In this document: positions 17,672 through 26,597 of the stretch, piece after piece
Layout of the letters: each line of letters opens with the position of its first letter
Position numbering within the stretch: position 1 is the stretch's first letter
Source: CAYSNP01 sp050945855
Lineage (GTDB): Bacteria > Bacillota > Clostridia > Christensenellales > DTU072
Reading direction: 5' to 3'
Length of the DNA stretch: 64,000 nucleotides
Assembly (NCBI GenBank): GCA_050945855.1
Contig: JBMNTS010000003.1
Location: 12,740 to 76,739 of the forward strand
Translations under genes and position numbers: made by a program
The notes under the pieces: model-generated
Told to the model about the DNA's origin: nothing
Seen by the model: only the letters and a program-made list of their open reading frames with translations
Database searches by the model: none

Positions 17672-18847
17672 ATGTCTAAGAGAAAAGCAGCTTTCACGGC
17701 ATTAATAATATTCGCGCTTGCGCTTTCCATCCTGCTTTGCTCCTGCACGCCTCCTCTTCCGCGCAAGGCGGATTTTTCCGAAGTATTATCAAATTATGAG
17801 AAAACGGAGAACAAAAAGGCGGAGGCTCTTGTAAATATCTCTTTCGACGCCAGCTTCAACTTAAACGCGGAAGGGTTTGACGGCGAATACACCATCAAGT
17901 TTGTGCAAACGGGGGAAATGGACAGAATCGCCAACGGCGGCAAGGCGGTAGCCGATTTTGATGTTTATACCGCGCCCACCGATAAGGCCAACAGCGAGCT
18001 TTCCTTAATTATTTTTGCGCTGAAAAGCAAAGGGCTTACCGATTTGGCCACAATAATCGAAGATTATTTCCACAAAAAGACTACTATGGCAAGCCTTCTT
18101 GTCGGCTATGACGGGGCGGATACCTTTAATATCAAGACAGGCTATTATCCCAAAGGCGGGCAAAGGGAATACCAGACTTTTTACGCGATAAGCCAGCAGA
18201 CCATAGGCCAATATGAGGATATGCTGGGTCTGGGCGACGCAAGGACAATTTCCTTCAAGGATTTGCTGGTGACAAGCGACTTTTTGGGCTTAGCCGCCAA
18301 CCCCTCCGTTATGGCCGACGATACCGCCTCCCAGCGACTGGATAAGGACGCAAACGCTTTTCTGTACTCCTTTGCGCTGAACAATGCCTTGCTGAAAGAT
18401 AATCTTATAAATATGTTTGAACAAAAAATACTTTATTACCTCTACCTGTTGGTGACCGACGAAAGCATATATGAAAGCTATAATCAAATAAAGAGTACGG
18501 TTAAGGGGTGGTTTAACATCGAAAGTACCTCTGTCAACGCCGCAGCCAACTCCGCAGGCAATCTTTCCGCTATGAACACCGCGATTAAGCTGGCGCTGAA
18601 TGTGCCCAATAAAGACCTTAAAAACGTTGTGAATATAATTATGCCGGGCAAGGGCGACGAGATTGTCGCTCTGATAAGCGATATAAGAATCGGCATCAAT
18701 ATCAGCGTAAACGAAGAATATTTTTATGACGCTGACTCAATAATCCTGAGCGGATATGAGCCGGAGGGCATTTTTGAGAGCGCGGACTTGAATATTGAGG
18801 ACAGAGAGGTATTGCCCTTTATTGATTTCCGGGGTACTACGGAATAA
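17672..18847 (+). CDS. Putative lipoprotein, family not recognised
   Basis: A 391-residue protein with a lipoprotein signal: basic MSKRK, a hydrophobic core, and lipobox LCSC with Cys25 as the likely lipidated residue. The mature part alternates beta-prone segments (residues 50-180) with a helical C-terminal half and contains no motif I recognise. AAGGAG stands 6 bp upstream of the ATG. It is transcribed divergently from the double metallophosphoesterase across a region with a 12-bp direct repeat, which suggests joint regulation on the cell surface. Its function is unknown. Confidence 0.75.
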   Translation: MSKRKAAFTALIIFALALSILLCSCTPPLPRKADFSEVLSNYEKTENKKAEALVNISFDASFNLNAEGFDGEYTIKFVQTGEMDRIANGGKAVADFDVYTAPTDKANSELSLIIFALKSKGLTDLATIIEDYFHKKTTMASLLVGYDGADTFNIKTGYYPKGGQREYQTFYAISQQTIGQYEDMLGLGDARTISFKDLLVTSDFLGLAANPSVMADDTASQRLDKDANAFLYSFALNNALLKDNLINMFEQKILYYLYLLVTDESIYESYNQIKSTVKGWFNIESTSVNAAANSAGNLSAMNTAIKLALNVPNKDLKNVVNIIMPGKGDEIVALISDIRIGINISVNEEYFYDADSIILSGYEPEGIFESADLNIEDREVLPFIDFRGTTE

Positions 18848-18910
18848 ATCAAGCCAATATCATTTATTCAAATTTTAACTTTTAAGCCTATCATTTTTAT
18901 CCCTTAGGGC

Positions 18911-18939
18911 TTTACAACAACGCGGCTTTACATTATAAT
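18911..18939 (+). promoter_or_regulatory. Promoter of the PHP/phospholipase pair
   Basis: TTTACA (18911-18916), 17-bp spacer, TATAAT (18934-18939). Confidence 0.7.
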
Positions 18940-18972
18940 ATACGGGATTAAGGCGGGGCGGAGGTGTTTTTG

Positions 18973-19731
18973 GTGCAACTTTTCGGGGATTACCATACGC
19001 ATACCGGCTACAGTGACGGGCGGGGCAGTATGGAAGATGTCGTGCGTGCCGCTATAGCCTGCGGGCTTAAAGAAGTGACAATAAGCGACCATAGTTTTAC
19101 TTCTCCCTCCATTGGGGCGTTGACTGTTGAAAAATACAAAAAACAACGCGAACAGCTACCCAAACTAAGAGAAAAGTATCCCCAAATAAGCATTTTGCAT
19201 TCCGTTGAGGCGAACATACTAAATTATGAAGGCACCATTGACCTGCCGGCGGAAGTGATGGGGGAGTTGGATATCATTATCGCCGGTTTTCATTTGAGCG
19301 CGTGGCCGGGGATAAAAGACTGGTACTCCTTTATCTGGAAAGGGGTCAAATCCAAGTTTATTGCGCCCTCCGCAGCGCAACGGGCAAGAAACACCGCCGC
19401 GCTTATCAATACCATCAAAAAATACGATATTGATGTTCTCGCTCATCCCGACAGCGTACTTCGGACCGATATTAAAGACGTGGCAAAGGCGTGCGCCGAT
19501 TACGGCACCCTTTTTGAGATAAACGTAAAGCATCTGGATTCCCTCTCGCCCTTATTGGAGGATATACTGAGCACGGACGTCACCCTGATTGCGAATACGG
19601 ACGCCCATTACCCCGAGAGAGTGGGGGAATTTTCCAAGGTACGCTCTTTTATCGCCGCGCATAATATAGAGCCGTCAAGAATAGCCAACTGGGAAAGCGG
19701 ACCCCGCTTCCGTTCACAAAGGAGAGTATAG
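18973..19731 (+). CDS. PHP-domain metal-dependent phosphoesterase
   Basis: A 252-residue PHP (polymerase and histidinol phosphatase) family protein, a TIM-barrel-like metal hydrolase. Metal ligands are visible in DYHTHTGYSDG, TISDHSF, HSVEANI, AGFHLS, LAHPDSV and NTDAHYPERVG. I choose the GTG at 18973 because GGAGG ends 8 bp upstream. The GTG at 18964 would lie on the Shine-Dalgarno itself. The length suits either histidinol-phosphatase or a YcdX-like enzyme. No his genes are near, so a general phosphatase is the safer call. It is followed after 1 bp by the phospholipase-like gene. Confidence 0.85.
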   Translation: MQLFGDYHTHTGYSDGRGSMEDVVRAAIACGLKEVTISDHSFTSPSIGALTVEKYKKQREQLPKLREKYPQISILHSVEANILNYEGTIDLPAEVMGELDIIIAGFHLSAWPGIKDWYSFIWKGVKSKFIAPSAAQRARNTAALINTIKKYDIDVLAHPDSVLRTDIKDVAKACADYGTLFEINVKHLDSLSPLLEDILSTDVTLIANTDAHYPERVGEFSKVRSFIAAHNIEPSRIANWESGPRFRSQRRV

Positions 19732-19732
19732 T

Positions 19733-20656
19733 ATGCCAAATAATGTTACCCATTGTTATTTCGGAGATTTAGTCGCGCAAGACTTTCACAGCGACGCCGG
19801 GGAAGCAGTCAAAGCGCATTTGGATTTGTTTTATATGGGCGCCAACGGTCCCGATTTGTTTTTTACCTTCAGGGAACTGGGCTTCGGCATTCCCTCGCTT
19901 TCCAATCTGATGCAGTTTGTCAAGACCTATGAGGTTTTTGAGTCCGCCGTGCAATATATGCGAAAAAACCCGGAGGATACCGCCGCTTACGCATATTTTC
20001 TGGGTTTGTTTTGTCATTACGCTTTGGACAGAGTGGTGCATCCTTATGTCAACTACGCCGTGGAACAGGGCTTTTTTGCGGATTATCCCAAAAAATATCA
20101 AAAAAGCATACACACCATAATCGAGATATATTTTGACGAATATATTATAAGGCAAAAACAAAACCTGCAACTGGTCTCCTACACCCCCGCAAAACTCGTC
20201 GCCAACTCCAAAGCGGACAGGCGCAAAATGGCGCAGATATATAACGACGTGGTATTTCCCGTTTACAACGTCCGCACTTCGGAAAAGAAAATGGCCGTAT
20301 CCGTATGGATAGTCAATTTCTTTCATAAATTATTGAATGACAAAAAGGGCCGCAAGCGCGCCTTTTACGAATTTCTGGAGAAGCCAATAGGCTACGCCAA
20401 ACTCACCTGCTTCCTTAAGCCGGTGCGGGACGGGGACAGTTACGATTTTTTGAATAACGGCAGACGCCCTTTCCGCATAATACGCAACAAAAGCGAAATG
20501 TCAACCGAAAATTTTGATGAAATGACAGAACGCGCACGCAAGCTGTGCTTAGAGCTTACAGATAAGTTTGACAAGGCATGCAAAGGCGGAGAAAGTTTGC
20601 GAAAGAAGGATTTTGCAATCAACTATGAGGGGGTTATGGACCCGCTGTTTACATAG
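19733..20656 (+). CDS. Zinc-dependent phospholipase C family protein
   Basis: A 307-residue protein of the zinc-dependent phospholipase C/nuclease-like helical fold. Likely metal ligands are in MPNNVTHCYFGD (His7), GANGPDLFF, LFCHYALDRVVHPYV and KSIHTIIEIYFDEYI, in the family order. There is no signal peptide, so the protein is expected in the cytoplasm, unlike secreted clostridial phospholipases. AAAGGAGA lies just upstream of the ATG and the gene starts 1 bp after the PHP gene, so the two are co-translated. The substrate is not known. Confidence 0.75.
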   Translation: MPNNVTHCYFGDLVAQDFHSDAGEAVKAHLDLFYMGANGPDLFFTFRELGFGIPSLSNLMQFVKTYEVFESAVQYMRKNPEDTAAYAYFLGLFCHYALDRVVHPYVNYAVEQGFFADYPKKYQKSIHTIIEIYFDEYIIRQKQNLQLVSYTPAKLVANSKADRRKMAQIYNDVVFPVYNVRTSEKKMAVSVWIVNFFHKLLNDKKGRKRAFYEFLEKPIGYAKLTCFLKPVRDGDSYDFLNNGRRPFRIIRNKSEMSTENFDEMTERARKLCLELTDKFDKACKGGESLRKKDFAINYEGVMDPLFT

Positions 20657-20763
20657 TCCGCAAAAAATATCTTAAACTTGATAAAAAACTTAAATGTATA
20701 TATTCCATAAGTAAAACTTTTATGGTATAATAATTAAAAAGAGTAAAATGGAGGGTTTTTTAT

Positions 20764-21531
20764 ATGCAATCACCAAAAGCTCAAGCGTTTGTTAACATGT
20801 ATGCGGCAATGGGTACTTTGGAAAAGTATGTCGAACTCGACCCTAAAGCTAAAGAAATAGCGGCGCAGTTAGGTAATCTGGCTATACGTTTTAAGGTTAT
20901 GGGCGGGCCCGACGGAGTAGTGGCTTTTAAGGACGGCGCGGTCAGCGTAGCTCCTTACGACGGACAGAAAACTAATGTTGTATTGCTGTGTACGGGGCCT
21001 GAGCAATTTAACAAGGTAATAGACGGAAAGGCTATGCCCATACCCTTAAAAGGTTTGTTTAAGGTCTTAAAATTTATGGCAAAGCCCGACCAGGCTTTCA
21101 ACGTGCTTGCCAATCAGATGGCGGAGACAATGAGGAAGACGGAGTTTTCCACGCAGGAGGAAAAGGCGCTTACCACAAGACTGGCTTTTTACGCTATGAC
21201 AGGGGCTCTTGCACAGTTGGCCAATGAGGACGAACTGGGGCAACTCAGCGCCTCGCATATAGCGGACGGTGAAATCAGCGTATCCATCAAGGATGACACC
21301 TATGTCACGCTGGTCGCCAAAGACCATAAGCTTACCTGCTTAAAGAAAAAGGCGGAAGCCCCGCGCGCCTTTATGGAGTTCGGCAGTATTGATATCGCCA
21401 AAGGGCTTATAGACGGCAAACTGGACGCTATGAGCTGTATCTGTAACGGCGGGCTGACATTAAAAGGTTTTGTGCCTATGTTAGAGCAGCTTAACAAAAT
21501 TCTCAATCTGGTACCCAAGTATTTGGCATAG
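20764..21531 (+). CDS. SCP2-like (sterol-carrier fold) tandem-domain protein
   Basis: A 255-residue soluble protein that reads as two SCP2-type lipid-binding halves around a helical linker (near RLAFYAMTGALAQLANED). The first half has VAFKDGAVSVAP and an amphipathic helix up to KPDQAFNVL; the second has ISVSIKDDTYVTLVAKD and DIAKGLIDGKLDAMSCICNG. The same plan is seen in the protein at 51399-52211. It is 16 bp upstream of a class-III aminotransferase gene and certainly in the same operon. A role in presenting a hydrophobic substrate is an inference. GGAGG precedes the ATG. Confidence 0.65.
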   Translation: MQSPKAQAFVNMYAAMGTLEKYVELDPKAKEIAAQLGNLAIRFKVMGGPDGVVAFKDGAVSVAPYDGQKTNVVLLCTGPEQFNKVIDGKAMPIPLKGLFKVLKFMAKPDQAFNVLANQMAETMRKTEFSTQEEKALTTRLAFYAMTGALAQLANEDELGQLSASHIADGEISVSIKDDTYVTLVAKDHKLTCLKKKAEAPRAFMEFGSIDIAKGLIDGKLDAMSCICNGGLTLKGFVPMLEQLNKILNLVPKYLA

Positions 21532-21547
21532 AATGGAGGAGACGATA

Positions 21548-22801
21548 ATGAAAACATATACATATAACAAAAACAGAGAAATGATGCAACGCGCCCTCAA
21601 GGTTATTCCCAGCGGCGTATACGGACATCTGGGACCCGGGGAAGGGTGTATGATACCTACCGACGCATTCCCGTTTTTCGCAAGCAGGGCGGAAGGCACT
21701 TGCTTTTGGGATCTGGACGGCAACAGGTTTATAGATTATATGTGCGCTTACGGTCCCAACATTATGGGCTACAACGATAAGGATGTGGACCAGGCCGCCC
21801 AAGAACAGTTTAAGCTGGGCAACTGCACCACCGTTCCCTCTTCCATTATGGTGGAATTCGCGGAACTGCTCACCGCCACGGTTAAAAAGGACTGGGCGTT
21901 CTTTGCCAAAAACGGCGGAGACGTCACTCTCTTTTCCACAATGATAGCGCGTTTTTACACGGGCAAAAAGAAGATTATCTTTATCAACGGCTACTATCAC
22001 GGCGTAGCGCCCTGGACGCAGAGGGCGGACAGCCCCGGCGTGCTGCCCGAAGAGTGCGTCAACTCTATCTACATTGACTTTAACGACGTTGAAGCGTTGA
22101 AGAAAGTGGTGGCGGAGGATAAGGACATTGCCTGTCTTATCGCCACTCCGTATATGCACGGCAACTTCAAAGACAACGTGCTGCCCGAAAAAGACTACTG
22201 GAAGCAGGTGCGCGAAATCTGCACCAAAGCGGGCATAATACTTATCTTTGACGACGTTCGTTGCGGTTTCCGTCTGGATTTGGCGGGCAGCGACCATTAC
22301 TACGGCATCGAAGCGGATTTGATTTGTTTCTGCAAGGCGCTTGCCAACGGCTACAACATGTCCGCCCTTTGCGGTAAGGAATTTTTGAAGTCCGCGGTCA
22401 GCACGATAATGTACACAGGCTCTTACTGGATGAGCGCTGTGCCTTTTGCCGCCGGTATCGCCAACATCAAAAAGATGATTGCGCTAAATACCCCCAAGTT
22501 TTTGAGAGAGCAGGGGCTTAAGCTTACCAAAGGTTTCCAGAAAATAGCCAAGGAGAACGGGGTGCAGCTTTCCGTTTCCGGCGAGCCCGCGCTGTTCTAT
22601 CTCTTAATCAAGGACGACAACAGTCTGATATTGCATCAGCAATGGATTGCGGAGTGCGTCAAGCGCGGTCTTTTCCTGACCAATCACCACAACCATTTTA
22701 TCAATATGGCGGTGACGGACGAGATTATCAACGAAACGCTGGATATAGCCAATGAGGCTATGAAGGTAATGGTAAAGAACAATCCGCAGGTATACAAATA
22801 A
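21548..22801 (+). CDS. Class-III aminotransferase, glutamate-1-semialdehyde aminomutase-like
   Basis: A 417-residue PLP enzyme of fold type I, subgroup III. Motifs: FWDLDGNRFIDYMCAYGPNI at the N-terminus, NGYYHGVAPW, the PLP-ring Asp in IFDDVRCGFR (most relatives have DE at this place) and the Schiff-base Lys in FCKALANGYN. I start at ATG 21548, since the upstream in-frame ATG at 21533 overlaps the GGAGGAG ribosome binding site. No heme genes are near and many catabolic aminotransferases share this shape, so I do not call it hemL. It is paired with an SCP2-like gene. Confidence 0.8.
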   Translation: MKTYTYNKNREMMQRALKVIPSGVYGHLGPGEGCMIPTDAFPFFASRAEGTCFWDLDGNRFIDYMCAYGPNIMGYNDKDVDQAAQEQFKLGNCTTVPSSIMVEFAELLTATVKKDWAFFAKNGGDVTLFSTMIARFYTGKKKIIFINGYYHGVAPWTQRADSPGVLPEECVNSIYIDFNDVEALKKVVAEDKDIACLIATPYMHGNFKDNVLPEKDYWKQVREICTKAGIILIFDDVRCGFRLDLAGSDHYYGIEADLICFCKALANGYNMSALCGKEFLKSAVSTIMYTGSYWMSAVPFAAGIANIKKMIALNTPKFLREQGLKLTKGFQKIAKENGVQLSVSGEPALFYLLIKDDNSLILHQQWIAECVKRGLFLTNHHNHFINMAVTDEIINETLDIANEAMKVMVKNNPQVYK

Positions 22802-22848
22802 CCCCTACTGCCGCCTTTCGGGGAAGCAAAAGGGATAATCAAAGACAT

Positions 22849-22871
22849 AAGGGCAAGGAATCCTTGCCCTT
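22849..22871 (+). terminator. Hairpin after the aminotransferase gene
   Basis: A perfect 10-bp stem AAGGGCAAGG/CCTTGCCCTT with loop AAT, followed only by TTGC. It is a probable but weak terminator before rmuC. Confidence 0.6.
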
Positions 22872-22901
22872 TTGCAAAAATAAACAAAAGGGGAAAGATA
22901 A

Positions 22902-24149
22902 ATGGATTTGGCCGTAATTATCATAGTCAGCCTTTCGCTGGCGGCAAATATAATTTTGCTGATAGTGAGCCGTCTTAAAGGCGAAAACGAATTTAAAAGA
23001 GAGCTTGACAGCGCGGTAAGGGAATTAAAAGCCACCTTTAATACTGCCAACGAATATTCACTTGGCAGGCTGGAAAAGGACAACAAGGATAAGCTGGAGG
23101 AAATAAGCAGATTTATCAAAACCAACGAGGAGCAATTCAAGGAAATTAAAAAGGAATTGGGCGAGGTTATTGACAATTTATTGTCTAAGATTTCCAATTC
23201 TTTAAGGGAAACAAGAGAGGACAACGCCAAGGCACTGGAAAAGGTAAGGGAAGAAAACACCAAAAAACTGGACGAAATAAGAGGGGTAGTGGATGAAAAG
23301 CTGCAGGAAGGGCTGGAAAACCGCTTTAACGAAAAGTTTAAGGTGATAAGCGAAAGACTGGACAGCGTAAATAAGGGGTTGGGGGAAATGCGCACCCTTT
23401 CCGAGGGCGTAAAAGACATCAAGGTGGTGTTCAGCAATATTAAGCAAAGAGGCACCTGGGGGGAAAGGCATCTTCAAGGTTTGCTGGATGACACCATTCC
23501 CGGTCAATATTACTCACAGCACCAGATACCGGGCATGCCCAAAGACAGCAGGGTGGACTTTGCCATAAGGATGCCAGGCATAGACGAAAAAGAGGTATTG
23601 CTGCCCGTGGACTGCAAATTTCCCGTGGAGGCGTATACCAAACTGGCGGAGGCATCGGACAACGCGGATATAGCGGGCATAGAGGCGGCGCATAAGGAAT
23701 TTTGCGCGGCAATAAAAAAATCCGCCGCCGATATCAAAAACAAATATATCAATCCCCCGCATACCACCCATTACGCCATAATGTATTTGCCCAGTGAGGG
23801 CATTTACGCCGAAGTATTGCGGGATACCGTATTGGTGGAAGAGGTTTTCAACCGCAATAATATTCTGCCCGCCGGGCCTTCCAGCATACTGGCCATCCTC
23901 AATACCTTAAAGGTGGGTTTCAGAAGCGTGGCGATTCAGAAGTCCGCAAGCGAAATCGTAAACAGCTTTATAGAAATCAAGCGTATGCTTGCCACCTACG
24001 ACTCCCTTATTGACAGGGCAAAGGCAAATATAGACAAAGCCAGCGGCAATATGGACGAGTTTAAGAAAAAAAATGCCACGCTTACTCGCAAGCTTGACAA
24101 AATTGAAGAACTGGGTATTGAAACGGGGCAGGAATTGCTTGAGGAATAA
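22902..24149 (+). CDS. rmuC: DNA recombination protein RmuC
   Basis: A 415-residue RmuC-family protein, associated with limiting DNA inversions and thought to be a nuclease-fold protein. It has an N-terminal membrane segment (about 3-22), a long coiled coil (about 25-190) and the conserved RmuC core with GTWGERHLQGLLDD, LLPVDCKFPVEAYTK, MYLPSEGIYAEVL and LAILNTLKVGFR. The length and order match the family. AGGGGAAAG precedes the ATG. Its stop is 3 bp from the stop of a convergent membrane-protein gene. Confidence 0.9.
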   Translation: MDLAVIIIVSLSLAANIILLIVSRLKGENEFKRELDSAVRELKATFNTANEYSLGRLEKDNKDKLEEISRFIKTNEEQFKEIKKELGEVIDNLLSKISNSLRETREDNAKALEKVREENTKKLDEIRGVVDEKLQEGLENRFNEKFKVISERLDSVNKGLGEMRTLSEGVKDIKVVFSNIKQRGTWGERHLQGLLDDTIPGQYYSQHQIPGMPKDSRVDFAIRMPGIDEKEVLLPVDCKFPVEAYTKLAEASDNADIAGIEAAHKEFCAAIKKSAADIKNKYINPPHTTHYAIMYLPSEGIYAEVLRDTVLVEEVFNRNNILPAGPSSILAILNTLKVGFRSVAIQKSASEIVNSFIEIKRMLATYDSLIDRAKANIDKASGNMDEFKKKNATLTRKLDKIEELGIETGQELLEE

Positions 24150-24152
24150 GAG

Positions 24153-24800
24153 CTATTCCAGTCTGACGTCGCGGCGGGTAAAGGCAAAGATAAACAAGCG
24201 GGTGACGACGGGCAGAAAAGCCATAAAAAAGGATAGCGCGCCGATGACAATAAGCCCCGCGCCGTATCGGTAGGTATGGGTAAACAATAAGTATCTCAAG
24301 AAATATCTTTTGAATTCCTCTGTCTCTTCCATATACTCTATCTGCAGACCGGGCAGCAGCACAACAAATCCCAGACATAACAAAAATATAAAAATGTATT
24401 TGTACTGCACGGATGCCCTTACCCGGTTGTCCTTAATCTCTTTGATAACTTTACGGATAGCTAAAGCAAGCAGGGCAATCAGCACGATTACCAGCGCGGG
24501 TACCGCCAGCGTTGCCGCGAAGCGGTAGACGTCCGCGGCGTATAATAAGGTGGGGTCAAGCTCCGCCCCCTGAATAAACTGCCGGTAATAGGCGCCCTTT
24601 TTCCCAAAAAAGGAAAGAGGGTTATACGGATTGTCAAACAGTCCGCCCATGGTCTGTATTCCGTTTATGTCGACGGGGCCCGATACAAGGGGTAAAAATA
24701 AGCAGGCAAGCATCAGAATAAGACAAACTAAGGAAAATATCGGAAATATCTTTCCGCTGATATATCTCTTAGGTTTTTTACCCGCTCTTCTGGTTTCCAT
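24153..24800 (-). CDS. Four-span membrane protein of unknown function
   Basis: A 215-residue protein with a basic N-terminus (METRRAGKKPKRY), four predicted membrane helices (about 17-40, 92-115, 133-150 and 178-200) and an outside loop of about 50 residues between the first two. I place the start at ATG 24800 because GCGGAGGAG is 4 bp upstream; the open frame extends 88 residues further but has no ribosome binding site and is biased. I do not recognise the family. It is divergent from cysS and convergent with rmuC. Confidence 0.65.
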   Translation of the reverse strand: METRRAGKKPKRYISGKIFPIFSLVCLILMLACLFLPLVSGPVDINGIQTMGGLFDNPYNPLSFFGKKGAYYRQFIQGAELDPTLLYAADVYRFAATLAVPALVIVLIALLALAIRKVIKEIKDNRVRASVQYKYIFIFLLCLGFVVLLPGLQIEYMEETEEFKRYFLRYLLFTHTYRYGAGLIVIGALSFFMAFLPVVTRLFIFAFTRRDVRLE

Positions 24801-25028
24801 AAACTCCTCCGCAGAATTATATATAAACAATAATACTATATTATTGCGCCAAATACAAGTAAAAAGAAAAAAATGCTTATTGCCCTCCATATTGAAAATA
24901 CTTCCGCTTGATATTGGCAGTAACCTGTAATATAATAAAGTAAGACGATAGGGTCTTGTCTGTATGCCCCTAAAAAGGACTCCATAAGAGCAAAATCGCA
25001 TAAGAAAAAGTCCGTTAAAGCAAATCAT

Positions 25029-25057
25029 TTGTATTTTGATTGTTAATAATGTATAAT
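25029..25057 (+). promoter_or_regulatory. cysS promoter
   Basis: TTGTAT (25029-25034), 17-bp spacer, TATAAT (25052-25057). The leader is only about 20 nt, so no T-box can fit. Confidence 0.55.
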
Positions 25058-25085
25058 AGAACAAAATATTTTATAACAGGTAAAA

Positions 25086-26480
25086 ATGAGTTTAAAAGTT
25101 TATAATACCCTAAGCGGAAAAAAAGAAAAGTTTGTATCCATTACCCCCGATGTGGTAAAAATGTATTCCTGCGGTCCTACCGTCTATACTTACGCGCATA
25201 TCGGCAACTTGCGCACTTATGTTTTTATGGACCTTATCAGAAGAGTGCTTGCCTATAACGGCTATAAAATTAAGGGCGTAATCAATATCACCGACGTGGG
25301 GCATTTGCTGAGCGATTCGGACGAAGGCGAAGACAAAATGGTCAAAGCCAGCAGAGAGCAGAAAAAGCAGCCTCTGGAGATAGCCGAAGAGATTACCAGG
25401 GTGTTTTTTGAGGACCTTGCCAAGCTCAATATCGGCAAGCCCGAGATAATAGCCAAGGCGACGGACCATATAGGCGAAATGATAGATTATGTGGCGGCGC
25501 TTGAAAAGGGCGGGTTTGCCTATGAGACAAGCGACGGCATTTACTTTGATATTTCCGCGTTTCCCGATTACGGCAAACTTTCGGGGATTAACCTGGAGGA
25601 CCAGCTGGCGGGCGCCAGAGTGGATGTCAACAGCGAAAAAAGGCATCCCGCGGACTTTGCGCTCTGGAAAAAGGCGGAGCCCAACCACATTATGCAGTGG
25701 CCCAGCCCGTGGGGGATGGGATATCCCGGGTGGCATATAGAATGCTCGGCAATGAGTCAAAAATATCTGGGACGGTTGTTCGATATCCACAGCGGAGGAG
25801 TAGACCACATACCCATTCATCACGAAAACGAAATCGCGCAAAACGAGGCGCTTACCGGCAAAAGAAGCGTCAATTACTGGATGCATGGGGAATTTATGCT
25901 GGTGGACGGCGGCAAAATGAGCAAAAGTCTCAACAACACCTATACCATAGCGCAGTTGGAGCAGCGCGGGTATGAGCCGCTGGATTTCAGATTTTTCTGC
26001 CTTAACGCGCATTACCGCAAAAAGCTCAATTTCACCTTTGAGGGGTTGAAAGCGGCAAAAGTGGCAAGAGAAAGACTGTGCGCCCAACTGCTTGCGCACA
26101 AAGACGCTCCCGGCAGCACGGACGCGCGACTGCTGGAGGATTACAAAGACCAATTTATGAGCGCGATTAATGACGATATCAATATCCCCAAGGCTTTGGG
26201 CATCCTGTTTACCATGCTTAAAGAGCCTAAGAGCAACGATATCTACAAGCTGGCGCTTTTTATGGACGGGGTGTTCGGGCTGAGCCTGGATAAGGCAAAA
26301 CTGCCCCAAAAAGAGGAGGAGGAAAGCGCGCCTCCCGAGGTCACCGCATTGGCCGAACAACGCTTTAGAGCAAAAAAAGAGCAAAATTTCGGGGAAGCGG
26401 ACAAGCTCAGAGAGCGCATAAACGCGCTGGGTTACGCGATAATGGACACAAAAGAAGGTTTTAAGCTTACAAAGCTGTAA
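25086..26480 (+). CDS. cysS: Cysteinyl-tRNA synthetase
   Basis: A 464-residue class I aminoacyl-tRNA synthetase that charges tRNA-Cys. Motifs are the HIGH-type signature YAHIGNLRTYVFMDL, zinc ligands in CGPTVY, GWHIECSAMS and HHENEIAQ, and the KMSKS loop GGKMSKSLNN. The C-terminal region ends with the usual DKLRERINALGYAIMDT segment. The ribosome binding site is weak (AGG). The leader is short, so there is no T-box control here. It is probably a single-gene transcript. Confidence 0.96.
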   Translation: MSLKVYNTLSGKKEKFVSITPDVVKMYSCGPTVYTYAHIGNLRTYVFMDLIRRVLAYNGYKIKGVINITDVGHLLSDSDEGEDKMVKASREQKKQPLEIAEEITRVFFEDLAKLNIGKPEIIAKATDHIGEMIDYVAALEKGGFAYETSDGIYFDISAFPDYGKLSGINLEDQLAGARVDVNSEKRHPADFALWKKAEPNHIMQWPSPWGMGYPGWHIECSAMSQKYLGRLFDIHSGGVDHIPIHHENEIAQNEALTGKRSVNYWMHGEFMLVDGGKMSKSLNNTYTIAQLEQRGYEPLDFRFFCLNAHYRKKLNFTFEGLKAAKVARERLCAQLLAHKDAPGSTDARLLEDYKDQFMSAINDDINIPKALGILFTMLKEPKSNDIYKLALFMDGVFGLSLDKAKLPQKEEEESAPPEVTALAEQRFRAKKEQNFGEADKLRERINALGYAIMDTKEGFKLTKL

Positions 26481-26531
26481 AATGCGCTAAAATCTTTTGT
26501 GAAAAATAAGCAAAAAAACAAAAAATCGGTA

Positions 26532-26560
26532 TTGACAAACATTTCTACATCGTCTATAAT
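26532..26560 (+). promoter_or_regulatory. Perfect consensus promoter of the small tail-anchored protein gene
   Basis: TTGACA (26532-26537), 17-bp spacer, TATAAT (26555-26560). Confidence 0.85.
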
Positions 26561-26597
26561 TATTATGCTAAGGTATAGTTAGGAGGTCTAATGTATA

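Noticed and set aside
21548..22801. Naming the class-III aminotransferase hemL
   Set aside because: No heme genes nearby and the DE to DD change in the PLP motif make the specific function unsafe.
24801..25064. 88-residue upstream extension of the 24153-24800 membrane protein
   Set aside because: GGAGGAG directly before ATG 24800 fixes the start; the extension is AT-rich intergenic DNA that includes the cysS promoter.
24801..25085. T-box or other leader control of cysS
   Set aside because: The best promoter leaves only about 20 nt of leader and no T-box motif is seen.
25110..26384. A 424-codon open frame antisense to cysS
   Set aside because: It lies fully within cysS; its residues are biased and match no family.
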